Source: Notamacropus eugenii
Taxonomy: Eukaryota > Chordata > Mammalia > Diprotodontia > Macropodidae
DNA length: 64,000 nt
Direction: 5' to 3'
NCBI RefSeq assembly: GCF_028372415.1
Contig: NC_092873.1
Span: 354,392,660-354,456,659, forward strand
Position 1 is the stretch's first letter. Each line of letters begins with the position of its first letter. Shown piece by piece: positions 40,101 through 53,785 of the stretch. Made by a program: the position numbers and the translations under genes. The notes under the pieces were generated by a model. That model searched no databases. It was not told the DNA's origin and saw only the letters and a program-made list of their open reading frames with translations.

Positions 40101-43100
40101 CTTAGGTCTTCTGTTCCCACAATTCCTGAGTTTCCAGTGTTGACTATACTTTATATCTGTATCCATTCCTATATCTAGACATATACACAGTGTCATGCAC
40201 ACATATATACATATATGTATCTCTTTTTCTACACCATCCTTCCTCCTAACCCCAAAGAATCTCTCAGGCTCAGGAATGCATAGTTGATGTTTAGTTATGG
40301 GGGTAAATGGGCTTTTCCAGTCTCATTTGGCTCAGGCTGATGACAAGTTGAGTTTGCCTGTGGGCACTGAGGTGATCAGTGAGGGAGATCCAGGGGATGA
40401 GGGAAAGCCAGCCTTGGTTAAAACTGTGACTGATCCATAAGAGAGTATAATGGAGGCCTTGGTGGGTAAAGGCTGGCAGGGATACTAGTTGTTGTTGAGT
40501 TGTTTTTCAGTTGAACCCATTTGGGATTTTCTTGGCAGAGGTATTGGAATGGTTTGCCATCTCCTTCTCTAGTTCATTTTACAGATGAGGAAACTAAGGA
40601 AAATGGGGGTGGTAAAGTGACTTGCCCAGGGTCCTACAACCAGTCAGTGTCTGAGGCCTGATTTAAAGATGAGTCCTCCTGATTCCAGGCTTGGTGTTTT
40701 ATACATTAAACCACCTTGGTGCCCTGGGATAAAACACAGGCATTATTCTTGGCTCCTCATTCTTCCCCACCCAGAATTTCCAAATATTTGCTGAATTTCT
40801 GCCTCCAGAACATCTCTTGCATCTGACTCCTTCTCACTACTTACACAGTCATACTTCAGGCCTTCACCTCCTCTCACCTGAACAGTGGCCTCCTAATTAG
40901 TCTCCCTGATTTAAGTCTCTTCACATATTTAATCAAAATGGTTTTCCTTAAGAACAGGCCAGACTGTGTCACCCTCCTTCCACCTCAGTAAATTCTAATG
41001 GCTCCCTATTTATTACTGCTAGGATTAAATATAAACGTCTCTGTTTGGCTTTTAAAGCCCAGGCAACTGACCCACCCTCCCCCCTACATCTTTAACCCTA
41101 CTGTATTCGACTCCCCTTTCCAGGCTTTTTGGTCCAGTGAGACTGACCTTGTTGCTTTCTGCACATATTATCTTCATCTCTCCTCACTGTGCCTTAGCAC
41201 TGCCATCCCCCATGCCTGGAAGCAAATGAGATTGAGCTCTTTGCAGACCTTAAAGTGCTATGTAAACGTTACTGTCGTTTCTGTTGTGTGCTTTCTCATC
41301 ACCATCTCTGAAGAATCACTTCCTTCTTTCCAGACTGACCTCCAGTGTACCAGCTCTTGCACAGAAGCCTTTCCTGAGTTCTCTACTCTTCTCAAACTGC
41401 CTTGTATTTTCTTATATTTATTCTGTCTATAGATAAGTGTATGTTATATAGTCTCCTATTGTTGGAGTACTTAACCTGGGATCCATGAGGTCTCATGTGG
41501 GTAGATTTCAGGAGGTGTATGAACTTACATGGGGGGAAAAATCTGTTTCCTACTAATCTGCAACTGAAATTTTAGCATTTCCTTTAATTATGAATTAAAA
41601 AACACTACATAATTCTCAGAAGAGTCTATAAGTAGCTTTACCAGACTGCCAAAGGAGTCCACAAATGCAAAAAAAAAAAAATGTTCAGAACCCCTGCCTT
41701 ATAGAATGTAAGCAGGCATTGTTTCCTTTTCATTCCAATCAGCTAACATAGTTCCTGGCACCTAGTAAAAAAAAAAAATAGTAGCTAACATTTATATATC
41801 ACCTATTCTGTGCCAGGGACTGTGTGGAAAGTGTATTATCTCATTTGAACTTTGCCACAGCCTTGGGTGGTGGGTGCTATTGTTATCTTCATTTTACAGA
41901 TGAGGAAACTGAGGCAAAGAGCTTAAGTAACTTTTAAGTGATTTGCCCAGTGTCTGAGGCCGGATTTGAACTTGGGTCTTCCTGATTCCAGGCTCAGAAC
42001 TCTCCCCACCATGACACTTAGTTGCTCCTTGTTTAATAATGCTTTTTGGTTGATCTTGGGAATCAAGTCAAGTCACCAAGCATTTGTTAAACACTCTTCG
42101 TGTGTCAGGCACTGTGGGAAGTAAATGCAAGAGTTATGCTGAAAGACAAAATCTCTCCCTTTTCTTAAGGAGCTCATTATCTAAAAGAGGGGACAGACTT
42201 CATTCACGTGGTCAGCTACAGACAAGCTATGGACAGGACCATTTGGAGCTAATCAAAGAGGGGAAAGGCACTAGTATTAAAGGGGAGATTGGAAGAGGCT
42301 TCTTGCAGGTAGGATTTTGAAGGGAGCTAGGAGGTTAGGAGGGAGAATGTTAGAGGGAAGGAAGGTTGGGAGAATGGTAGTAGGCTTTAAAAGCCAAACA
42401 GAAATTTAGGTTTGATCCTGGAGATAACAGGAAGCCCCTGGAGATGATTGAATACAGTGGTTTCAGGGTCCGACCTGTGCTTTAGTAAGATCAATTAGGT
42501 GGCTGAGTAGGGGACAGATTAGAATGGAGAGGGGCCTGAGGTAGGGAGACAGACTTCAGGCTATTGAAATAATCCAGTTGATAAGGCAACTGGGTGGCCC
42601 AGTGGACCGGGTGCCTGACCTAGAGTCAGGAAGACTCATCTTCCTGGGTTCAAATCCAGCCTCAGACACATAATAGCTGTGTGACCCTGGGCAAGTCACT
42701 TAAGTCTGTTTGCCTCAGTTTTCTTATCTCTAAAATAATCTGGAGAAGGAAATGGCAAACCACTTCAGTAGCTTTGCCAAGAAAATCCCAGATGGGTCAT
42801 GAAGAGTCAGATAGGACTGAATAACAAGGAGTAGGATGAGAGGTTGCCTGAGGGCTGTAATAGTGTCAGAGGATATTGGGAGAGGATGCTATAGATAGCT
42901 TTGGGTTAGGAAGCATGAGGGTTCCCCATTTCTTCTGCCTCTGAGGATGATCACTGTCCCATCTTTGTGTTACAGACACTACCCCAAGCAGTCATTCACG
43001 ATGGTGGCCGACACCCCGGAGAATCTGCGTCTTAAGCAGCAGAGTGAGCTCCAGAGCCAGGTAAGGAGGAGCCTGAGCTGGGACCCCGGTGCTGGTGGGT

Positions 43101-46100
43101 GGTGTAACCTTTGGCCAGGGTTCCTTTCCCTTCTAGTTACACAACAGGTTTTGGGGCAGCTACCCTTTTGCTCCACCCTCCCCCACTGTTGCCTTCCATC
43201 TACAAACTGGTACCATTTGGTGACCTTTGAGAACTTGTCATGCTCCTGAAACTCTAGCAGTGACTCATGTCTCTAAAGGGCTCTTAAAAAAAAGAATTCA
43301 CAAGTATTTTCCTCATAATATCTTGTAAGGAGTATTGGGCAAGTGTTCACCCCCATTTTATGGATGAGGCAATTGAGGCTTTGAGCAGTTAAGATAGAGT
43401 AAGTAATTGTCATCTCTATTACTTGACCACATATGGTAAGTATTTTCATCCCTGTGTTTTGGATGAGGAAGCTGAAAACTGAAAAGAGGTTGTGACTTGT
43501 CTGAAATCACATAAATCTGAAGCACCTCCGAAGTCTTCTTCCCCCGCAACTAACCACTGACTCAGTTCCTTTTTATTTCCTGGGAGTGGTCACAGGGCTT
43601 GGTTAATGAGGAACTAGGTCCGGACTGGTTAGACCTAAGGCCCCCATTAGATGTGTTTGTGGTTTTAACCTAATATTTATATAGCACTTTCCATCTATCA
43701 TCTCATCTGGTAACTTATTTGGACCTTTGTCTTAGTAGGAAGGTCTGTGTTTTAAATCCCAGTTCTGATGCTCACCAGTTACAGCATGATTCTAAGTTAT
43801 TTAGTTTTTTTGAGCCTCAGTGTCATCATCTGTAAAATGGGTTAAATAAAACTCAAGCCCTGCTAACTAGGGGTATCTTGAGGAAAGTACTCTCTAAACC
43901 TTAACAAGCTGTGTGATTTGTTGTTAACAGAATAATAACTACAGCAAGGCAAGAATGAAAAAAAAAGCATTTAATTAAGGACTTGCTATGTGCCAAGCAT
44001 GATTCTAAGCACTGGGAATAAAAATTGAAAAAAAAGCTTCCTGCTCTCAGGAGGCTCACATCCTCATGGGGGTATGATGGGGCAAAGCAACTTGTATGAA
44101 AGGTTCCAGCTGCAAGTAAATCAGAAAGGCCCAGTGGCTCTTAGGAAGCAGCAAGCAGCAATGCCAATAGTATTGAATCTTTTTCATTGCACCCATTTTC
44201 TTGAGTAAAGTCTGTCTGTTGATGGTGGTACTAAGGACTTTGGTGGTGAGGACTCTTTTTTTTTCTTTCTGGTTCTTCCGTTGCTGTGGCTGCTGAGGAG
44301 GTGGCAGGGGGAGGCTCATCATTTGCAGAGGAAGTAGTCAGGTTCCATCCCTGCAGAGGCTGCTCCTCTGGACGTTGAGGGGAGGAAGATGGTGCAACTG
44401 TTCCTAGGGCTCTAGGGCCTACACTTCCTGGAGGTGGCTGCTGGGTGGAGTGGAAGGCCCTCTTCTCCCCAGGGTCTGTTTCCCTGATGGTGGCTGCAGG
44501 GCTTTCAGTAATAATATAGCCCCTCCTAACTACTCTGTGAGGTAGGCAGGTAGAGTATTATCATCATGCCATCCCTGTGATGATAAGGGAGGCTAATTGC
44601 CTCTCTTGAGATGCCAACAGTGACCTCTTAGTCAGTTCTTTAACCGGATATGAGAGATGGGACTGTGAAGTGAGGAGACTGGTTTTAATTTTAACCAATG
44701 CTCCCACACCCAAAGAACATCATGACATTAGGAGGTCATTGGACCCTTTCAGCTGTGCTGTTGGTACAAGAGACAGGTGGGGCAATGGATATAGAGGGCT
44801 GGAGGCAGAAAGACCTGAGTTCAGTGCAGATTCAGACACCTTAGGAGCTGTGTGACCCTAGGCACTTTCCTCAGTTGTAAGATGGAGACAATAACATATA
44901 TTGTGAGACTCAAATGAGATAAAATTTTAAAGTGCTTAGCACATAGTAAGTACTTAATAAATTCTTATTTCCTTGGTTTTTTCCCTCCTTTCCTTCTTTC
45001 CCTCTCTCTTTTCTTTCTCTTCTTCCTTTTCTCCTTTCCTCCCTCCGTCTCTCCTTCCCTTCCTTCCTTCCTTCCTCCCTTTTTTCCTTCCTTCCTTCCT
45101 CCCTTCCTCCCTTCTTTCCTTCCTTTCTTCCTTCCTTCCTTCCTTCCTTCCTTCCTTCCTTCCTTCCTTCCTTCCTTCCTTCCTTCCTTCCTTCCTTCCT
45201 TCCTCCCTCCCTCCCTTCCTTCCTCTCTCCCTCCCTCCCTCCCTCTCTCCCTCTTTTCCTTTCTCCCTTCTTTTTTTTGGGAGTTTTGTTCTTCAGAGTG
45301 CATTCTCAATCCTCCGAGGGATTTTCTCATTATGTACCAGTCACCCAGTTCCCCAGGAGTCACAGCTGCTCCCTCTCCCTGAATCATTCATTTCCAGGCT
45401 GTGCTGTTTCCGGGATAGGGGAAGAGACCTGTACTGAACACTGTGGGAAGCTGGCATAGGTGGTAGTCAGTAGCTATCCATTGCACGGACTTAGGGCAGG
45501 AAGAGGGAAAAGTATCACTTGGAGAAAGCCAGACATAGCTTAGGTTTTGTCTTCAGAGAGGAATCAGGTCTGGCAGTCATGGATTGTCAGATCCACTACT
45601 TTTCCCCCTTCATTTCTCTTTTTTAAATTGGGGGAAACTGAGACCCAGGAAGAGGCCTCAGTAATTTGTCCCCTGGCACACATCAAGCTAATTGAATAGC
45701 TGCAGCTCGGTCCAGAGTTGCCTGCCTCTAATTCCATTATTTATTTATTTTGTATCACAGATGACTCCTTCATTCTTAGTTTCTAGCCAGGGATAGAAGT
45801 CTGGTGGACTTCCCTGAGAGATTCCCTCCTCCAGGGACCCTTCTTAGCCCTCAAAAGGCAGCCCCCAAATTCCCATCCCCATCCAGAGAACATGACTGAG
45901 AAGAGGAAGGGACGCAAGCTGATCATTTGTGAATCGGTCTTGGGCTACCTCCAGTTACCTCTAGGTTATTTGCATCAGTGATTGAATGGGGTGAAAGCAA
46001 CTCCAAACAGTGAATGTTAGTAATAAAAAAAATAGTACATCTGACTTTGGAATGTGTGACTTGGGTTTGCCTCCTCCTAGAAAATTTTCCTTTTTCATTC

Positions 46101-49100
46101 TCTTTGGCCTAGTCTGATAATAAAACAAATATACCTTTACCAAGCACACGGGTGAGGAAAGCAAGAGGATCATAGGTCCAGAGCTAGAAGAGACCCTAGA
46201 GATGACATAGTTTAACACCCCCACCTCATTTTGCAAAGGCAACCCAGGGACATTCTGAGTAGTGGACTTTTAAAAATGCCATGTAGCTGAGAGCTCTTAT
46301 ACAAGGTGAGCATCTTAAGAGCAAGGCTTTGTTTCTTCTTGTTACCTGAGAAGCTTCTGCAGGGTACCAGGATGGGGCTGTAAGAGGCTGGGAGTTAATT
46401 GAATTCAGTAAACATTTGTTAATTAATTTAGTAATCTTCTTCATGCAAGACACTGGGGTAGCTATAGGGAAATAGACCCCAAAACCAAAATATCTTTACT
46501 GACTTAGATACCCAGGTTCAAGTTTTTACCCTAAAGTGATCTTAGAGAAGATGCTCCTCTGTTTGGACCTCAGTCTTTCTTTTCTTTTATAATACAGGCG
46601 GAATTGGCTTAGCCCATCTAGGGCTAATTGAGAAGTCCCATGTAGAATGATTTAGTTGGTTTTTATACCTGGCAATGACCCTTTGCTTCCTCCCACATTG
46701 GAACTCCCTGTGTTTTTCTAAACTCTGGAGGAGGGAAGTAGGGAAGTTCATTTTTACACATGGCAGCCATTCACATCTGTCTCTTCTGGGACCCCCGCCT
46801 CCACTGCAGGGGAGAAGCTGCAATTATTCGGTAGTGGATGAGCATGCCAGGCACGTTGGCACAAGAGGGGTGGTGCCAGGCTGCTGCTGGGTAGCATATC
46901 AGTAGGGAGGGTCAGGCAAAACAAGGAGTCTTTGGCAGGCTTCCTGGGGTAAGAATGGGGGCTTAGAAGTGCCCACTTTGGTAAGTATGCCTGCTAGGCC
47001 CCCCATTTTGGGGTAAAATCGGGAGGCCAACTGGCCTCAGTGACAAGGATAAGATTTCACCAAATGTTGACTTGAAGAGGCAGGCAGATTGGGTCTTCCC
47101 AGAGCTGCCCTGGGACATCAACCCTCCCCAGCCAAATCCCCCAGACAGCTGAGGGGGATATGTGAGTTTTGGCCCAAGTCCCAGCTTTAGTGCCCCCCCC
47201 CCCAACCCCTAACACACATTCCCACCCTCTAGACAACTTTTATGGGGCTGATTTATAACCCTAGGTTCTCTTGTCAGTGTCAGGGACTTCAATTGGGGTG
47301 ATGGGCACTCTGGGAAAGGACTCTAGACTGTAATACTGACAGAGCCCTTCTCAGAGAAACCCAGTCAGAAAGACAGTGAATACACACACAGACATACATG
47401 ATACGCACGCATTTATCCACACCCTTCCAAGGGGAAAGAAATTCTAAACCTCCTCATGATAGAGATATCAATTCCCTTTTCTTTTGTCTGACTCACAAAA
47501 GAGGCAGCTGTAGCACTTTTCTCCTCCCAGCGTCAAATACCTGAAAGAGGGGTGTGTGGCGGGGGTGGGGGGATGGGGGGTTGTTGGGCATTCATGTGTG
47601 CTGGGGGCACAGAAAGCTGAGGAAAGAGGGTTGTCCAGGACACGGGAGTAGGGGGGGAAACCAAGCACAGGTGATGGCCAATAGCTAGAGAGTATATGGA
47701 CGGTAAAGGGTGTGGATAAAACCAGATTTTGCCAAGAGTCTAGATAACTCCTATTTTTTCTTCAGAGAGAAGTGGTGATTGGTTTGATGTCAGACCTGGA
47801 AGAGACCTTAGAAGTATTTAAGTTTTTATTTATTTATTTTTACATCTGAGTAAACTGAGACCCAGGAAGGTGAAATAACCCAAGGGCACACAGGCAGTAA
47901 ACATCAGAGGGAAGATTGGAACTCAGTTTGTATGACTGCAGTGTTTCATTCTGGAGGCCGGTGTCCTCAAGCTCTTCATAAAATCTTTGTTCGTAAGCAC
48001 CTCTCTGGCAACAGCCAAACTTGGGGGCCAGTGAAAAAGAGACAAATGGGGCTGGCTGTCTCCAGCTCAAGCTTCCTGACTGGCCAGGGAAGTAGGCTAC
48101 GTGTACTTCCTAAAGTCCTGAGGACTGTCTGCTGAGGCTAGGGTATCATAAAGGAAGTCCTCACTTCTCCTACCACGTCCTCATCTGCTAAGAGAGCCCT
48201 GAGAAGCAGCTCAGGCAAGTGGTTCCTTTTTCTGGATCTGTCACTGTGTCTCGACTCTGTGTCTCCATCACTTTGGAAATCCAACCTGTTCTATTTTGGA
48301 AATCAACCAATCTATTTTGGTTGGCTTGTTTTTCCTTTGTCTAAACTGGTTCCCCCAAAGTGGCACCTTTGGTGTCTGGGACACCTAGGGCCACCCCCAC
48401 TGGGGCTGGAAACCACAGGGTTGGTTTAACTTTTCTGCCTGAGTGTCCATCCAGAAATGACCACCTTAGTGGCCTCACCCTGAAGCTTGGCAGAGGAGGA
48501 ATAACCCTGCCCCCTCCTCTCATCACCCCTACCCCACCCAGGCAGAGATGGACTGAAGGGTGGGATCTGAGTTCCCTTTCTCTTAGCCTTGTCTCATCCC
48601 TACTCACTTTCTTTTCTTTTTCCTTTCCTTTCCTTTCCTTTCCTTTCCTTTCCTTTCCTTTCCTTTCCTTTCCTTTCCTTTCCTTTCCTTTTTCTTTTTC
48701 CTTTCCTTTGACCTTTTCCTTTTCCCTTCCCTTTCCTTCTTCCTCTTCCTTCCCTCTATAAATAAAATTTGACATCTTCTGTTTTTTTACATCATCCAGA
48801 TATCCCCTAGTATCCCTTCCCTTCCTGCTCCCAGAGAGCCGTCCTACATAACAAATAGTATTTTTAAACAAAAAAAAAAAAAAAAGAGATCAGCAGAACT
48901 GATCTAAGGGTACGTACAACGTTCCACATCCCGCATGGACCTCCCACCTCGTAAAGGAATGGGGTGAGGGGTCTCCTCATCTCTCTTCTTTGAAGCCTTA
49001 CATTTTCTTGAATTTCACAGCATGCATTTTTGTTTTTGGGTCTTTTCCATTTTAATCGTTAGCGTTGTGGTGTACATTATTTTCCTGGCTGTTTTATACT

Positions 49101-52100
49101 GTTGTACCCCCTTCCATTTTAATCTTAGACCCTGAAACAGGGAAGGGCTGGAGGACAGCCTAGTGAGGATTTTCCTTTTTAGACATGCAAGTAACCACAC
49201 CCCAGTCCCCAGCTCTTTGTGGCTGATTCAAATGTCCACTTCTGTGTTGTCCTTGGAGACCAGGTCTGTGTGTTTGTATGTGGGTGTGGGTGTAGTTTAT
49301 AGGCCACCTTCCTGGTCCCTAGTCTGAGTCAGGTGTGGCTTCTGTTTTCACTCTCTGTTGAGGAGGAGAAGCTGTGATCACTGGAGACAAATTCCACATG
49401 GTTCACATGGCAGGGTCCAAGCAGGCCTGGGTTCAAATCCTACCCAAGAGGACAAAGTACAAATCAACCTTCTTTCAGCCAGTTCTCTGATATCAAAGTA
49501 CCAATGCTTATATTTCTCAGTACTTAGCACAGCTGCTGGCACATAGTAAGTATTTAATAAATGTTTATTGTGTTCAATTCTAGGCTGGGATTATATTGGA
49601 GATAGCACATTGAGAACCTTGAGGATATTCTCCCACCCCTAACTCATGTCTCTTGGCACCTTTCCCCAATACTCAGAGATTCATGGTCCTCTGGGAGAAT
49701 ATCCTCTCTCATGCCAGATGGAAAGGTCTGAGAGCATTATGAAGATTGTGACAGAGATACAATAGACATGGGGTTAGAAAGATCTGTGTTCAAATCCTGT
49801 CTCAGACTCCAGCTGTGTGGCTTTGGGTCTCTTAACCTCTTTGGTTTTTCCTCAGTTTCTTCATCCGTAAAACAGGGATAATAATAGCATGTATCTAGCA
49901 ATGAGGGACCAAATAAGGTCATATGTGTGAAGTTCTTTATCTAAAGGTTAGTTATTGGCAGTTATTCCTTGTCCCTTCCCCAGGTACCGGAATGATGAGT
50001 GTCAAATGAATCTTCAGTTGTGACATGCGGTGCTTTGCCCAGAGCCCTGTCCTCTGCTCTTTTTCTGGCCCTCCCTGGCCTACCATTTCAAGCTTAAAAG
50101 TGAATCACCCCTTTGCACAGCTGTGTTGGGGGTGGGGAGGAAGGCTGAGAGCTAACGGATGTCACCATTGTGGCCATTACCCTGGATAAAGGGCCCGAGC
50201 CTTAAAAGGGCAGAAGTAGGAGGAGAGTTAGGTTTGGTGGGGCTCTCATCAGTGAGTTGCCCCTGAGCCCCAGGTTAACCATGGCAGCAGTCCTGCTTCC
50301 AAAGAGACTTAGCCCAACAGACTTGGTAGGAGATGGTAGGATTTCAAGAAGAGGAGATGGGAAAACACAAGCTGTACTTGAAGAATGGCCGTCCTTGGAA
50401 GGCCATCCAGATAAAGAGCTAGAAAGGATTTCAGAGGTCACCTAATTCAATAGATAAAAAAACTGGCGGCCAAAGAGGAAGAGTCCTGTGAAGATTGACA
50501 CACCTGCAGAGGACTTGCCCGTATTTACTGTTTTAAAGATGAGAAAATGGAGGGTCAGAAGAACTTCAAACCAAGTCCCACTGACTCCAAATCTGGCACA
50601 CTGTCCATCTCCACAGTTTGGGTTTTACTCATTAGGCAATGGATAACCAGTGAAAGAATAGAGCTTTGCTTGGAAGGAGACTGAGTGGCATCTGGAATCA
50701 TTCATGGATCAAATCTCTAGAGCTAAAAAGGACCTCAAAAGCTATTTCCTCTCCAGTCCCCCCCCCCCTTTTTTTTTTTTTTTTACAGATAAAAAAATAG
50801 AGGCCCAGGGAGGTTAAGTAACTTGCCCAAGTCATACTGGTAAGCACCAGTGGTAGGATTTGACTTTGGAACCTTTGACTCAAGTTAGCTGCCTTCACTG
50901 TCTTCACTTGGAGTTAAGGTAGCAAGTGGATGTCCTAGTGGAGAGGTGGCTCTTTTTGAGATTTAGGCAGGTCAAGTGGAATCTCTGGTCCTCTGTTTTT
51001 AACTTTGTAAAAGGATGAGGTTGGACCAAGATGATGAGCTTATGGGTCACTTCCTGTCCTAAGTCTAGCATCTTTTGAATTTATCAGTATAACCGAGCAA
51101 TACTACAGATTGGCGACCTTAATTGTAAGTGGTCTCTAATCTAGCCTCTTGCAGCTTTTTCTGTCCCAAGAGCCTGTGGTCGTCTTTCCTGTTTCAGATG
51201 TCACTCAGAGCTGACTCCTTTCTTAGCCTTCCCCCTTTAAATAAAGTGTACTCCTTATTCTGCAGCCCGGCCACACTTATGTAGTTGTGAACTACATTTG
51301 TTAGCTTCTGCTGATACAGTCAGGGCTGAAGCAGAAGTAGTCTGTGGTCCAGGCTTGTGATTTCACTACTGTTGGGCCCACCTACATTAGTGTTTGATGT
51401 GGAAATTCCCTCTAACAATGTAAAACAGCATCCCCCCTCCAGTTTGGAGTGCCCTCATCACATTCATGAAGCCAGTTGGTGTCAGAAAGAAAACTTGAAC
51501 TCAGGTTTTTCTGACTCCCAAGGCTGACTGTCTCCACTACATCATAATACCCTGCCTCTCATTCTTAAGCTGACTGAAAAAAATGAAAGAAGGGGCCAGC
51601 CCAGGATGTTGTGAGCTGGCCCGGGGATCCTGACCCAGAGACTGGCTGGGTGGCATTATTAAATGTGGATAAGGATGTCTTTTGGAATTCTCAGCTTCTT
51701 AGTAAAGAGAGGCAGAGGAGGCTGAGTTTGGAGTTAGGTTTGAATTTTGGTGACCAGGGGCAAATCACTTCACCCTCTGTGGGATTCTGTTTCCTCATCC
51801 ATAAAATCCAATTCAGCACACATTTATTAGTGTCTGTGACTACTGTGTAAAGCACTGAATAGACCAAGCCAAAAATCTAGTACTTGTCCTCCCTAATTCA
51901 TGGGATGTCCTGAGGAAAGTGTTTTTGTTTTTGTGGTGTTGTAATGGCATTTTCACAGGCTCCTGACCCACACTTTGGAAGCCATACGACTTCTGGGGTT
52001 TGGGGGCCAAGTGACAGGTGGTGGGTGGTGGGGGAATGGGGGGGACCGGAATCATCTGGTTCAGCCCTTGCTGAAGTACATTCCACCCTAACCTCTGCCC

Positions 52101-53724
52101 TCCCTCTCCTTGCCTGGGAACCACCCAGATCTCATCCTGGAAACTCTCAGGAGGCTCAACCATGTGCTCCATGTCCTGGGCTGACCTGCCTTCCAGGGAC
52201 TGGGCCACCCCCTATGGAGGAAACACAGGCTGGAGCTGGGGGGAGAGAGAGCCTGTCAGGGAGGGAACAGCTGCTCAGAGAGAAAGTCCCAGGGACCTGG
52301 GGCTTACTGGATTCCCAATCCACATGGGAGAAAGGAGGAAGGGCCTCCTTTTTTTCCTCCTATTTTTCTCTTTCCCTAATGATGATGATGATGGTAATGA
52401 AAATAAACAACGATAATAAAATAACTAGCCTTTAGAGAGTGTTTTAAAGTTTGCACAATGCTTACAAATCTTATTTAATCCTCACACTATCCCTGGGAGG
52501 TAGATACTATTATCACCCCATTTTACAGATGGGGAAAATGAGGCTAAGTAAGTGACTGAGGCAGGATTCAAATTTAGATCTTTCTGAATCCAAGTGTGAC
52601 ACTTTATCAAGGAGCTATCTCTCCCTTAAACTCATTCTAGCCCACTCCTGTATATTCTGAGGAGATTCTCAAATCTTCATCCCTCAGTTGCATCTGGAAG
52701 ATCTTCCCATTTTTCTCTAAGCTCAGTCTTTCTTTTTGCAGTATTACTTGAATTTCTGTTTCAAAATCTTTGGGACAGGATGGACAGTGTTGCCTTCTAT
52801 AGGATTACCCTCCAAACACTTGGGGATGGTTCTAATGCAGGGGCCTTCTGGCTGTCTGGTCAAACCTGGGGACCCCTTCTCAGAATGGTGTTTCTAAATA
52901 CATAAAGTAAAATCCATAAATTGCTAGATTTCAGTTAGAGGTTATTGAAAATAAAGATCTAATTTTTTTTTCTCTATTCAACAAAGACCCTGAAATCTAT
53001 CCACAGGTCCTGGATTAAGAAACCCTGTTAAAGTGTGGTGTGTTCTGGTCATCCTCTGCCCACTGCCCCAACTCCCTCTCCTCTCTTATTCCATCCCATT
53101 GACCCTTTCTAGGTAAACTCCAAGGTGTTGGTAGTGCCAGCGAGAAGCTGGTGGCTTTCCTCTGTTCTACCTGCTTTTTGTCTATTGGTACAGTGCTTGA
53201 TGCCAGTGATGATCACTCAACAGCTCTTACCCAGAGAGTCTTGGTAGGCACCTTCCAAGACCTGTAAGAAACCTTCAGGTCACTTCCTGCTTTGGGGTCA
53301 GCCCCAAGTGTTTGGGATAGTAGAACATATTCCTTCCATCCTTTGACCCAGATGTCCCAATTTGGAGTTCTGCCTCACTCCCCCTTCTATCCCCCTGAGG
53401 GTCCCCGTTTGGGGTTCCTTCCATTTCCTCCCCCAAGCAGTTCCTCCTTGCAGCTCACTTTCTTTGCTTTCCTCTAGGTGCGTTACAAGGAAGAATTTGA
53501 AAAGAACAAGGGCAAGGGCTTCAGCGTGGTGGCAGACACACCTGAGCTTCAGAGGATTAAGAAGACTCAGGACCAAATCAGTAATGTAGGTTTTTCTCTG
53601 TCTCTCAGTCTCTGTCTCTCTCTTTCTCTCTCTCTCTCCCTCTCTCACCTCCTTCGCTCCTTGATTTCCCTTGTTGTCGCCCACATGTTTCCCCCCAACC
53701 CCCCAGAAACCAGTGGAGGGGGGG

Positions 53725-53785
<61 letters not shown>

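Larger units (their letters stand above)
28656..42975 (+). other. LASP1 intron 2
   Basis: A 14,320-bp intron and the largest in the window. It holds the 7SL pseudogene, the hAT element, L2 and SINE copies, and several CA/GT tracts. Long stretches (31-33, 34.9-35.9, 36.4-38.8 kb) show no gene and only weak repeat traces. Confidence 0.9.
43061..53477 (+). other. LASP1 intron 3
   Basis: A 10,417-bp intron. It contains MIR/THER1 copies, an antisense L1-type piece, two long pyrimidine microsatellites and an unexplained open frame at 44231-44509 (minus). Stretches 45.3-47.7 kb and 51.0-52.4 kb show nothing beyond weak repeat traces. Confidence 0.9.

Noticed and set aside
44965-45437. Lys/Glu/Gly-rich and Phe/Leu/Pro-rich open frames
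   Set aside because: Translation of the (CCTT)n array.
48341-48871. Lys/Glu/Gly-rich 176-codon minus-strand frame
   Set aside because: Driven by the (CCTTT)n array.
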